From: JBCCFK01 sp965262315
GTDB lineage: Bacteria; Actinomycetota; Acidimicrobiia; Acidimicrobiales; UBA8592
NCBI GenBank assembly: GCA_965262315.1
Contig: CBDHFJ010000032.1
Location: forward strand, 75,969-139,968
DNA: 64,000 bases
Reading direction: 5' to 3'
Shown here piece after piece: positions 52,698 to 60,330 of the stretch. Position numbers and translations under genes: made by a program. Under the pieces are notes generated by a model. It searched no databases. It saw only the letters and a program-made list of their open reading frames with translations, and was not told where the DNA came from. Numbering within the stretch: position 1 is the stretch's first letter; every line of letters begins with the position of its first letter.

Positions 52698-54116
52698 TCA
52701 GGACGCGAGGCTGCGGAGCACGTCCTCGGCGGCCCGGAGGCCTGCCATCCCGTGGATGCCCCCGCCGGGAGCCGACGACGCGCTGCACACGAACAGGTGC
52801 GGGTCCGAGGTGCGGTACGGGTGGAGCACTCGTGGACGGGCAACCAGCTGCCGGACCGTGTGGTCGCCCCCGGTGATGTCGCCGCCTCGGCAGTTTCGGT
52901 TGGCGGCCTCGAGATCGGCCGATGTCGTCACGTGACGCTCGACGATCAGGTCTCGGAACCCCGGTGCGAACCGCTCGATCTGGGCCTCGATGGCATCGAC
53001 CCGGTCCACGGTCGACCCGTTGGGGACATGGGTGTAGGACCACAAGACGCGCTCACCTGACGGCCCCCGTCTGGTCGGGTCGACCACATCTTGTTGCGCC
53101 ACCAGGACGAACGGGCGCTCCGGGTGCCGGCCGGCGACGACCTCGGCCTCCGCCGCCGCGGTCTCGTCGAACGTACCGCCGACGTGCACCGTGGCCGCCT
53201 CACCGGAGTGGGGATCGCTCCAGGGCACCGCGTCAGCGAGGACGTGGTCCACCTTGAACACCCCGGGCGCCCGACCGAAGCGGTCGATCGTGCGCCGGTA
53301 GCGCCTGGAGATGCGCTCCCCGGCGATGGAGGAGATCTGGGCCAGGTCCGTGTCGAACACCACGGCGCGGTGCGGTGGGAGATCGTCGAGCGACATCACT
53401 GCGTCACCGGTCCGAACCTCGCCGCCGGCCGCGGTGATGGCCGCGACGAGGGCCTCGGCCAGGCGAGCGGAGCCTCCTTCGACCACCGGCCAGCCGGCGG
53501 CGTGGGCGCTGGCCGCGAACAGCGTCGCGAACGCCGCGGTCAACGGGGCCTCCAGCGGACGGACGCCGTGTGCTGCGCAGCCCGCCAGCAGAGCACGGGC
53601 CTCGTCGGTACGGAACCGACCGGCGAGCTGGCGGCTGGACCACAGGCCGGTCAGCCCGAATCGAGCCAGGACGAGCGGGTGACGGGGCACATGCACCACG
53701 GGGCCCTGCACCTCCAACGTCAACGCATCCCAGTTGGTCACGAGTGACCGAACCAGTCGGCGATACCGCGTGGCGTCCACGCCGAGGGCGTCCGCGGTGC
53801 GGTCCAGGTCCCGGAACGAGGCCGCCGCTCGACCGCCGTCGAGCGGTTGGGTGTAGGCGACGTCGGGCTGCACCCAGCGGAGCCCGTGCTCCTCGAGCCC
53901 CAGCGCGGCGAACGCAGGGGAGCGCACACCGAAGGGCATCACCGCCGCGCCTCGATCACGGACCGCGCCCGCGATGGTGTCGCTGCGGAGGCCGCCGCCG
54001 ACAGCCGGGGCCGCTTCGAGCACCAGGACCGATCGGCCAGCTCGGGCGATGGTTGCCGCCGCGGTCAGCCCGTTGGGGCCGGAACCGACGACGATGACGT
54101 CCCAGCGTTCCGTCAT
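52698..54116 (-). CDS. FAD-dependent phytoene desaturase-like oxidoreductase
   Basis: A 472-residue flavoprotein. The N-terminal dinucleotide-binding motif VVGSGPNGLTAAATIARAG is followed by VLEAAPAVGGGLRSD. The C-terminal FAD motif is CSASSAPGGGIHGMAGLRAA. This is the CrtI/amine-oxidase-like family that includes carotenoid desaturases and many uncharacterised actinobacterial members. No carotenoid genes are adjacent, so the substrate is unassigned. The gene follows the hydroxyacid dehydrogenase on the same strand. Confidence 0.86.
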   Translation of the reverse strand: MTERWDVIVVGSGPNGLTAAATIARAGRSVLVLEAAPAVGGGLRSDTIAGAVRDRGAAVMPFGVRSPAFAALGLEEHGLRWVQPDVAYTQPLDGGRAAASFRDLDRTADALGVDATRYRRLVRSLVTNWDALTLEVQGPVVHVPRHPLVLARFGLTGLWSSRQLAGRFRTDEARALLAGCAAHGVRPLEAPLTAAFATLFAASAHAAGWPVVEGGSARLAEALVAAITAAGGEVRTGDAVMSLDDLPPHRAVVFDTDLAQISSIAGERISRRYRRTIDRFGRAPGVFKVDHVLADAVPWSDPHSGEAATVHVGGTFDETAAAEAEVVAGRHPERPFVLVAQQDVVDPTRRGPSGERVLWSYTHVPNGSTVDRVDAIEAQIERFAPGFRDLIVERHVTTSADLEAANRNCRGGDITGGDHTVRQLVARPRVLHPYRTSDPHLFVCSASSAPGGGIHGMAGLRAAEDVLRSLAS

Positions 54117-54216
54117 CGTGTCCGCGGGGCCGACATGGCCCGAGCCTACCGGGAGCGCTCGGCGGCACCCGGGTCCAGCGGTGCTCGCTGGACCGGACGC
54201 GACGCCGAGCGGGCGC

Positions 54217-54828
54217 TCAGGAGAACGCGGCGGCTGCCTCGTCGAACAACTCCGGGAGCAGCACGGCGTTCGGGACGTTCGCGGCCACCTGGTGGTGGCT
54301 GACCACGTCGCATTCGACGCGGTGGGTGAGGGCGACCTGGTCGCCCTCGATCGCGGCGACGGGCAGGTCGGCCCAGCTGCTGGTGAATCCGGACGCGTTG
54401 CGCACTCCGGACGTGTCCATCTGCAACATGCCGACCATCACGCGCTCGCCGATCGCCATCCTGCGGAGCATCTCCGCTCGGAGTCGCGGCTCGACAGCGG
54501 CGTGGATCACCGCGGTCACCGCGGCATAGGCCGCCCGATGGGCATGTTCGAGGTTGGTGGTCCGGGTTCCGCCGGGCAGGTCGATCGACAGCGGCTCGGA
54601 TGCGCCGGCCCACAATGCGATCGTCCGTTCGATGCGGCTGCGGCCCACCAGGCGGCGCCGACGTCGGGCCGTGTAGGCAACGGCGGTGACCGCGTCGAGG
54701 GCGACCGTGTGGCCGTCCCAGTCGACGCGCCGGCCGTCTGCGCGCAGCATCCACGAGCGGCCCGATCGGCCGGGGACTCGCATCTCGACGGGAGCGATGA
54801 GGGCGGGTGTGGGGGAGAGCAGCGTCAT
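54217..54828 (-). CDS. Hypothetical protein
   Basis: A 203-residue protein without signal peptide or transmembrane helix. It begins TLLSPTPALIAPVEMRVPG and has a basic patch ARRRRRLVGRSRIERT (about residues 54-69). The middle resembles a small beta domain followed by helices (HAHRAAYAAVTAVIHAAVE). No family was recognised. It lies between the flavoprotein and alkB genes, all on the minus strand. Confidence 0.6.
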   Translation of the reverse strand: MTLLSPTPALIAPVEMRVPGRSGRSWMLRADGRRVDWDGHTVALDAVTAVAYTARRRRRLVGRSRIERTIALWAGASEPLSIDLPGGTRTTNLEHAHRAAYAAVTAVIHAAVEPRLRAEMLRRMAIGERVMVGMLQMDTSGVRNASGFTSSWADLPVAAIEGDQVALTHRVECDVVSHHQVAANVPNAVLLPELFDEAAAAFS

Positions 54829-54898
54829 GGTTCTGCTCCGAGGATCGGCACCCTGACGGATCGGTGGATGGGTCGATCAGACCCAAACGGCGGGCCGT

Positions 54899-55552
54899 TC
54901 AGCCCCACCTTCGGTCGGGTGGGTCGCCCGGCCCAGGTCGATCGTGCCGAAAGGTGACGGAGATGCGTGGCTGGGCCCGTCGGACCTTGGGTACCGAGTG
55001 TTCCCATCGGTGCTGGCAGGCGCCGCCCATGACCAGCACGTCGCCGCTGTGGAGCGGGATCGAGCGGCCTCGTCCGCCACCGCGAGGACGGAGTCGGAAC
55101 ACGCGGGAGCCGCCCAGCGACAGCACGGCGATCACCGGGTCCTTGACCCGCCGACCGATCCGGTCGCCATGCCAGGCGACCGAGTCCGAACCGTCCCGGT
55201 AGAGGTTGGCGCCCAGGTGGTCGAAGACCCGCCCGTAGCGTTCGGTGAACGCGGCAGCCATCGCGGTCAGCGCCGCCGGTACCCGGGGGTCGTCCGCATC
55301 GACGAAGGCGGTCAGGCGGGGGACTGCGACCATGCGGTCGTACATGGGGCGCTGCCCGTGCTCCCATGGGAGCACGGCGTGGCTGGCGGCGAACAGCTCG
55401 TCGGTGCCGTGGACGACATCGCGTCCCAGGTCGATCCAACTGTCGTCGTCCAGCGCGATTCGTTCCAGCCGGTCCAGTGGCTGGACGGCGGGGTGGGTGG
55501 CACCGAACAGGCTGCTCTGCCACGTGGCGGGGGGCGCGGTCACCGTGCTCAT
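54899..55552 (-). CDS. alkB: AlkB-like Fe(II)/2-oxoglutarate DNA-repair dioxygenase
   Basis: Oxidative demethylation of 1-methyladenine or 3-methylcytosine in DNA is likely. The 217-residue protein has the His-x-Asp iron ligands in WHGDRIGRRVKDPVI (about residue 123), the distal His in CQHRWEHSVPK, and the Arg pair in PRISVTFRHD. The upstream VPRLTAFVDADD segment fits the AlkB nucleotide-recognition lid. ATG 55552 is chosen over an upstream GTG because TAGGCT lies 7 nt before it. Confidence 0.9.
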   Translation of the reverse strand: MSTVTAPPATWQSSLFGATHPAVQPLDRLERIALDDDSWIDLGRDVVHGTDELFAASHAVLPWEHGQRPMYDRMVAVPRLTAFVDADDPRVPAALTAMAAAFTERYGRVFDHLGANLYRDGSDSVAWHGDRIGRRVKDPVIAVLSLGGSRVFRLRPRGGGRGRSIPLHSGDVLVMGGACQHRWEHSVPKVRRAQPRISVTFRHDRPGPGDPPDRRWG

Positions 55553-55559
55553 GCCCGAG

Positions 55560-55565
55560 AGCCTA
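55560..55565 (-). promoter_or_regulatory. -10 hexamer TAGGCT, alkB
   Basis: Minus-strand TAGGCT, 7 nt, then ATG 55552. Confidence 0.55.
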
Positions 55566-55632
55566 GGGAATCGAACACATGTTCGCAAGCAGTGTTGCTT
55601 GGCTGCGGCGCCCAGTGTGGAAAGCTGCAGCC

Positions 55633-56343
55633 GTGCGACGAGCGGTGATCACCGGAGCAGGGCAGGGTCTGGGTCGGGCCATCGCATCGCGGCTCGCCAT
55701 CGACGGGATGACGATCGTCGCCGTCGACGTGGACGGCCAGGCTGCTGAACGAACGGCGGCGGCCTGCGGAGGGGTGGCCCACGAGGCCGACGTTCGTGAC
55801 CCCGACGCGATGGCGTCGGTCGCCGAGTCCGTCGGGCCGGTCGACTGCCTGATCAACAACGCCGGCATCTGGCGCAAGCGTTCCCTCGCCGAGTCGAGCA
55901 TCGCCGAGCTCGGCGACGTGGTCGCCGTCAACCTGATGGGCGTCGTCAACACCACGCGGGCGTTCGCCGGCGCGCTCGCCGACGGAACGGATCCGTGCAT
56001 CGTGAATCTGTCATCGGGCGCTGCGGCCTCGAACTCGCCGAACCTGGGGACGTATCCGGCCACCAAGGCCGCGGTCGAGAGCCTCACCCGCCAGTGGGCG
56101 ATGGAACTCGCCCCTGTCCGGGTCAACGCCGTCGGCCCCGGGATGATCGTCACCGAGGGCACCGCCGAGAACTACGCGGGTCGCGCGGGGGAGATGCGGG
56201 CGCTCGCCGTGCCGCTGGGGCGCGTCGGGGAACCCGCCGATGTGGCCGACGTGGTCGGCTTCCTGGTCGGCCCCGACGCTCGGTACGTGTCAGGCCAGGT
56301 GATCTACGTCGACGGCGGCCTCAGCGCCGGCATGCGCGGGTGA
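55633..56343 (+). CDS. SDR-family oxidoreductase
   Basis: A 236-residue classical short-chain dehydrogenase. The cofactor motif is TGAGQGLG (residues 7-14), with VDVDG, NNAGIWRKR, a catalytic Ser in VNLSSGAAASNSP and Tyr/Lys in YPATKAAV (about residue 142). The C-terminal VIYVDGGLSAG is typical. GTG 55633 gives a normal N terminus; ATG 55579 would add 18 atypical residues. It is divergent from alkB. The substrate is unknown. Confidence 0.88.
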   Translation: MRRAVITGAGQGLGRAIASRLAIDGMTIVAVDVDGQAAERTAAACGGVAHEADVRDPDAMASVAESVGPVDCLINNAGIWRKRSLAESSIAELGDVVAVNLMGVVNTTRAFAGALADGTDPCIVNLSSGAAASNSPNLGTYPATKAAVESLTRQWAMELAPVRVNAVGPGMIVTEGTAENYAGRAGEMRALAVPLGRVGEPADVADVVGFLVGPDARYVSGQVIYVDGGLSAGMRG

Positions 56344-56352
56344 CGTCGGACT

Positions 56353-56571
56353 TCAGCGGTTGGCGAACCAGACCCAGGCGACAACCGCAACGACGGCGAA
56401 GAACGCCGCTGCCTTGAACGCGCTCTTGGCGACGCCCCAGAGGAAGCCCACGATGCCGACGATGCCGGCGATCACCAGGATCGCGGTCAGGGTCGGGTTG
56501 TCGCTGGCGGCTTCGACGAGGCCCTCGGGCACACGGTCCTGAAGCTCGTCCTGGAAGTGGGGCAGTGGCAT
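56353..56571 (-). CDS. Small membrane protein
   Basis: A 72-residue protein. An amphipathic N terminus (PLPHFQDELQDRVPEGL) is followed by two hydrophobic helices (LTAILVIAGIVGIVGFLWGV and KAAAFFAVVAVVAWVWFA). No family was recognised. It lies downstream of a tandem repeat array that separates it from the CDC48-like ATPase gene on the same strand. Confidence 0.65.
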   Translation of the reverse strand: MPLPHFQDELQDRVPEGLVEAASDNPTLTAILVIAGIVGIVGFLWGVAKSAFKAAAFFAVVAVVAWVWFANR

Positions 56572-56581
56572 GGTGCCAGTG

Positions 56582-56850
56582 TGGCCGATGGCCGGCGTGG
56601 CGTCGGCGCGCCCGGGTGGATGTCGCGGGGGCTCCGGTCCCGGCGTCTGGCCGATGGTCGGCGTGGCGTCGGCGCGCCCGGGTGGATGTCGCGGGGCTCC
56701 GGTTCGGTTCTGGCCGATGGTCGGCGTGGCGTCGGTGCGCCCGGGTGGATGTCGCGGGGGCTCCGGTCCCGGCGTCTGGCCGATGGTCGGCGTGGCGTCG
56801 GCGCGCCCGGGTGGATGTCGCGGGGCTCCGGTTCGGTTCTGGCCGATGGT
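56582..56850. repeat. Higher-order tandem repeat, alternating 66- and 63-bp units
   Basis: TGGCCGATGG starts at 56582, 56648, 56711, 56777 and 56840, so unit lengths are 66, 63, 66 and 63. The long unit ends CTCCGGTCCCGGCGTC and the short unit CTCCGGTTCGGTTC. The real unit is therefore a 129-bp dimer repeated twice. It lies just beyond the 3' end of the minus-strand ATPase gene. No supported ORF was found in it, although all plus-strand frames are open. Confidence 0.88.
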
Positions 56851-56884
56851 CGGCGTGGGGATGGTCGACGCGGGTGCGGCCTGG

Positions 56885-58837
56885 TCAGTCGCGCCGATCG
56901 GCGCGGAACCGCTCGAGGGCAGCGTCGAGGTGGGCGCTGGTGACGAGCGCTGCCGTCTCGTCCTGGCGCAGCGCGATGAGCGCGGCTTCGCGGAGCACCC
57001 CGGTGAGGTCGGCGAACGACAGCCCCTCGGTCTGTTCCGCCACGGTCTCGAGAACGACGTCGTCGGCGAGGGGCACGTCGGTGATGCGCAGCAGCGCCAG
57101 CCGGCTGGGGGTCGGTGGCAGCCCGAGGTACAGATGGGTCTCGAAGCGGCCCGCGCGGAGCAGCGCCGGGTCGATCAGGTCCTTGCGGTTCGTGGCGGCG
57201 ATCACCGACACCTGACCTCGGTCCGCCACGCCGTCGATCTCGGTCAACAGCGCGGCGACCACCGAGTCGGTGACGCTGTTCGTGCTGTTGCCGCGCACGG
57301 GGGCCAGCGCATCGAACTCGTCGAAGAAGATGATGGCCGGTGACGCCGCTCGGGCGCGGGCGAAGACGTCCCGGACGCCGCGCTCGGACTCGCCGACGAA
57401 CTTGTCCAGCAGTTCCGCGCCCTTGACCGAGAAGAACGCCGCGCCCGCTTCGTTGGCCAGCGCCTTCACCACGAACGTCTTCCCGGTCCCCGGCGGACCA
57501 TGGAGCAGGATGCCCTTCGGTGGATCGATGCCCAGGCGTTCGAATCGGGCGGGGTCCTGCATCGGCCAGACCACCGCCTCGATCAACCGCTGCTTGACGT
57601 CGTCGAGGTTGGCGACCTTCTCGAAGCCGAACGCCGTGACTTGCCCCATGGGGACGGCCCCGAGGGACGGCGGCGTGTCACGAATGGCTGCCGCCACCAC
57701 GTCGGTGGTGAGCTCGGCACCGGTCCGGGCGATGGTGGCCGACGCGTGGAGGACGGCGGCCAGGATGTCGGCGCCGGAGAAGCCGGACGAGAGGGCGGCG
57801 AGACGGTCGACGTCCAGGGCGGCGCTCGGAACCTCGTGCAGCGCGGCGTCGAACAGCAGTCGGCGCCGGCGCAGGTCGGGCGGGGGGACGGCGAGCGACC
57901 GGGGGAGCAGGGGAGAGGTGGCGATGGACGGATCGATCTCGCCCAGGCTCTCGATGCCCAGGACACAGGCGACGCCCGACTTCGACGCCACCGCGTCCAG
58001 GAACCACCGGAAGATCGCGAGCGCCTGGGTGCGGAACGACGAGATGCTCGCGCCACCGATGACCGCTTCGATGCGGTCGACGAACACCACCTTCGGCCCC
58101 GGGGTGTCGTTGACCGCGGCGGCAAGCAGGTCCAGGAGCTTGTCGGGCTTGAAGACCAGGCTGGTGTCCACGTGCTCGACCGACGTGCCGGCCCGCCGCG
58201 CCGCCTCGTCGACCAGCTCGGCCTTGCCGCACCCGAGCGGACCGCTGAGGGTCACGCCCGCGACCTGCGGCATCCCCCAGCTCGTGGCGAGACCGCGCTC
58301 GGACGCCAGGAGGGAGAACCAGCCGGTCAACAGGTCGATCTCGGTGTCGAGGCCGGCGAGCAGGGCCTCGGCCGTGCGCGCCCGGGTCTCGGCGCCAGGG
58401 GCGTCGTCGTCGCCGGGGGTTCCGATCTGTGTGGGCGGACCGACCAGCACCACGTTGCCGGGTTCGACACCGGTGACCCTGATCTCGTGGACGTCGCCGT
58501 CGGCCTCGAACGTGAGGCGATCACCCGCGGTGATCACGCGTCCTTGGAGCGCGGTCACGACCTGTGCGGGAGGCAGTGGCAGGGTGTCGACGTCCACCCG
58601 GACCCCCTGGGACGGGATCGCGCGGACGACCTCTGCCGACGCGCCATGGGCGAGCCCACTGTTGGCGATGGCGATCGGTCCGATCCAGAGCGCGTTGCCG
58701 GGGACCTCGGCGGGTCGGACGACCACGTGGGTGCGTCCGACACGGACCACACCGCCGGAGGGCAGTCCCATGGCCCGGAGCAGGGTTCCGTCCGCCTCGG
58801 CGACGGGGTCGGTGCCTGGTCGGAGGGTGAAGCGCAC
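56885..58837 (-). CDS. CDC48/VCP-like double AAA+ ATPase
   Basis: A 650-residue protein-unfolding type ATPase. The N domain (residues 1-165) looks like the CDC48 double-psi barrel. AAA1 (about 195-400) is degenerate: its P-loop is LSGPLGCGKAEL, without the usual GK[ST], and its Walker B is VVFVDRIEA, without the DE pair. AAA2 (about 410-640) is intact: HGPPGTGKT, IIFFDEFDAL, SVIAATNRKDLIDPALLRAGR with arginine fingers. In actinobacteria such proteins may act with the proteasome or on membrane complexes; the substrate is unknown. It starts at the ATG at 58837. Confidence 0.9.
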   Translation of the reverse strand: MRFTLRPGTDPVAEADGTLLRAMGLPSGGVVRVGRTHVVVRPAEVPGNALWIGPIAIANSGLAHGASAEVVRAIPSQGVRVDVDTLPLPPAQVVTALQGRVITAGDRLTFEADGDVHEIRVTGVEPGNVVLVGPPTQIGTPGDDDAPGAETRARTAEALLAGLDTEIDLLTGWFSLLASERGLATSWGMPQVAGVTLSGPLGCGKAELVDEAARRAGTSVEHVDTSLVFKPDKLLDLLAAAVNDTPGPKVVFVDRIEAVIGGASISSFRTQALAIFRWFLDAVASKSGVACVLGIESLGEIDPSIATSPLLPRSLAVPPPDLRRRRLLFDAALHEVPSAALDVDRLAALSSGFSGADILAAVLHASATIARTGAELTTDVVAAAIRDTPPSLGAVPMGQVTAFGFEKVANLDDVKQRLIEAVVWPMQDPARFERLGIDPPKGILLHGPPGTGKTFVVKALANEAGAAFFSVKGAELLDKFVGESERGVRDVFARARAASPAIIFFDEFDALAPVRGNSTNSVTDSVVAALLTEIDGVADRGQVSVIAATNRKDLIDPALLRAGRFETHLYLGLPPTPSRLALLRITDVPLADDVVLETVAEQTEGLSFADLTGVLREAALIALRQDETAALVTSAHLDAALERFRADRRD

Positions 58838-58890
58838 CCGGCGAGACTACTGCCGCGGCGCCGCGCCGGCGGGTGAGCGGTGCTCCGTCG

Positions 58891-58974
58891 TCACCCCAGC
58901 AGCAGCTGGACGCACACCACCAATGCGGCCAACAGGCCACCGAACAACGCCAGTCCTCGCAGATGGACGCCCAT
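58891..58974 (-). CDS. 27-residue single-helix membrane protein
   Basis: ATG 58974 follows an unusually strong ribosome-binding site (GGAGGAGGAG). It opens a short frame of 27 residues, MGVHLRGLALF followed by a hydrophobic GGLLAALVVCVQLLLG end, that is a single transmembrane helix. It is located between the ATPase and thioesterase genes in an otherwise empty 360-nt gap. It resembles small regulatory membrane proteins in size only. Confidence 0.5.
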   Translation of the reverse strand: MGVHLRGLALFGGLLAALVVCVQLLLG

Positions 58975-59187
58975 GTCTCCTCCTCCGTCGGGGTCACCTG
59001 CCAAGACGCCCGAGGGGTCGCCGAAGTTTCGGATTCGGCGGATCGACATCGAACCGACACGTTCGCCGTCATTTCGCCACCCGGCGCCACGCGGGCCGGT
59101 GATGCAGTGCGCCGAGCGCGAATCGGCACGGCCGCGAGCGGTTCGTCCAGCCGGAGCGAGTCCGGCGTGGCGGCATCGCTGCACCAC

Positions 59188-59193
59188 TAGGCT
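59188..59193 (+). promoter_or_regulatory. -10 hexamer TAGGCT, thioesterase gene
   Basis: TAGGCT, 6 nt, then GTG 59200. Confidence 0.55.
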
Positions 59194-59199
59194 CGCCGG

Positions 59200-60033
59200 G
59201 TGAGCGAAGAGCAGCCGTTCGAGACCTTCCGGGAGATGTTGCACCTGGAGCCGCACGGACCCGACGTGTTCGTGGGGGAGTCGTGGCGATATCCCTGGGG
59301 GCGGGTCTACGGAGGCCAGGTCGTGGCCCAGGGGCTCGCAGCCGCGGTGGAGACGGTCGATCCGTCGTACCAACCGCACTCGTTGCACGCGTACTTCATC
59401 CGTGGCGGCACCAGCGACGAACCCATCCGCTACGAGGTCGACCGCATCCGCAACGGTCGATCGTTCGCCACCCGCCGCGTGGTCGCTCGCCAGTCCAACG
59501 GTGCGATCTTGAACCTGTCCGCCTCCTTCCACGTCGAGGAGGGCGACCTGGACGTCCAGACGCACCGGCTGCCCGACGGGATCCCCGGGCCGGACGAGCT
59601 TCCCGACGATTCGTGGGCACCGTTCATCTCGCGTCGGTCCGTGCCGGCGGACGCGCTCGACGGTCGCACCGCTGTCTGGATCCGGCTGGACGAGGACCTC
59701 ACCGCGCTGCCGTCACCAGCCGCCCACATGATCGGCCTGGCGTACGCCAGCGACGATGTGCCGTACGACGCCGCGGCATCCGTGCATCCGGACCGTCCGC
59801 ACGACCACGACCACGATCCCGACGGTCCGCACCTGTTCGTCGGGGCCAGTCTCGACCATTCGCTGTGGTTCCATCGGGCGGGTCGCTCGGATCAGTGGCA
59901 GCTCCACATCCTCCAGCCCGATGGCTACACCGGCAACCGCGGGCTGGCCACGGGGCAGATCTTCGCGCTCGACGGCACCCATGTGGCGACGGTCGCCCAG
60001 GAGATCGTCTTCCGTCGCAACGTCCACGTCTGA
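59200..60033 (+). CDS. Acyl-CoA thioesterase II (TesB family)
   Basis: Hydrolyses acyl-CoA to free acid and CoA. The 277-residue double hot-dog protein has GRVYGGQVVAQGLAAA (about residues 31-46), HSLHAYFIRGG, GRSFATRRVVA and, in the second half, LDHSLWFHRAGRSDQW with the catalytic Asp region (about 208-223). The C terminus ends EIVFRRNVHV. That ending and its stop codon are repeated four more times immediately downstream. Confidence 0.92.
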   Translation: MSEEQPFETFREMLHLEPHGPDVFVGESWRYPWGRVYGGQVVAQGLAAAVETVDPSYQPHSLHAYFIRGGTSDEPIRYEVDRIRNGRSFATRRVVARQSNGAILNLSASFHVEEGDLDVQTHRLPDGIPGPDELPDDSWAPFISRRSVPADALDGRTAVWIRLDEDLTALPSPAAHMIGLAYASDDVPYDAAASVHPDRPHDHDHDPDGPHLFVGASLDHSLWFHRAGRSDQWQLHILQPDGYTGNRGLATGQIFALDGTHVATVAQEIVFRRNVHV

Positions 60034-60296
60034 GGGCGTGGGGGTCGGGGCCGTTGCCGCGTTCGAGGTCGTCCGTCGCAACGTCCACGTCTGAGGGCGT
60101 GGGGGTCGGGGTCGTTCGCAACGCCGCGTTCGAGGTCGTCTTCCGTCGCAACGTCCACGTCTGAGGGCGTGGGGGTCGGGGCCGTTGCTGCGTTCGAGGT
60201 CGTGGTCCGTCGCAACGTCCACGTCTGAGGGCGTGGGGGTCGGGGCCGTTGCTGCGTTCGAGGTCGTGGTCCGTCGCAACGTCCACGTCTGAGGGC
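60005..60296 (+). repeat. Tandem array re-copying the thioesterase 3' end and stop codon (5 copies)
   Basis: The block CGTCGCAACGTCCACGTCTG plus AGGGCG occurs five times, with TGA at 60031, 60092, 60162, 60226 and 60290. Spacings are 61, 70, 64 and 64 bp, all 1 modulo 3, so successive stops fall in frames 1, 2, 3, 1, 2. The first copy is the real end of the thioesterase gene. Between copies lies a GTGGGGGTCGGGGCCGTTGC-type spacer. Confidence 0.9.
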
Positions 60297-60330
60297 GACG
60301 TGGGTGGCTGCTGCGGCACCGGTCTCGCGG

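Noticed and set aside
56557..57343. Plus-strand proteins across the 66/63-bp repeat
   Set aside because: All three plus frames are open only because the GC-rich repeat lacks stops. There is no start with a ribosome-binding site or promoter, and the frames run into the antisense of the ATPase gene.
60005..60296. CRISPR array or intrinsic terminator cluster
   Set aside because: The spacers are near-identical to each other and the repeat is the gene's own 3' end. There is no dyad symmetry or U tract typical of terminators.
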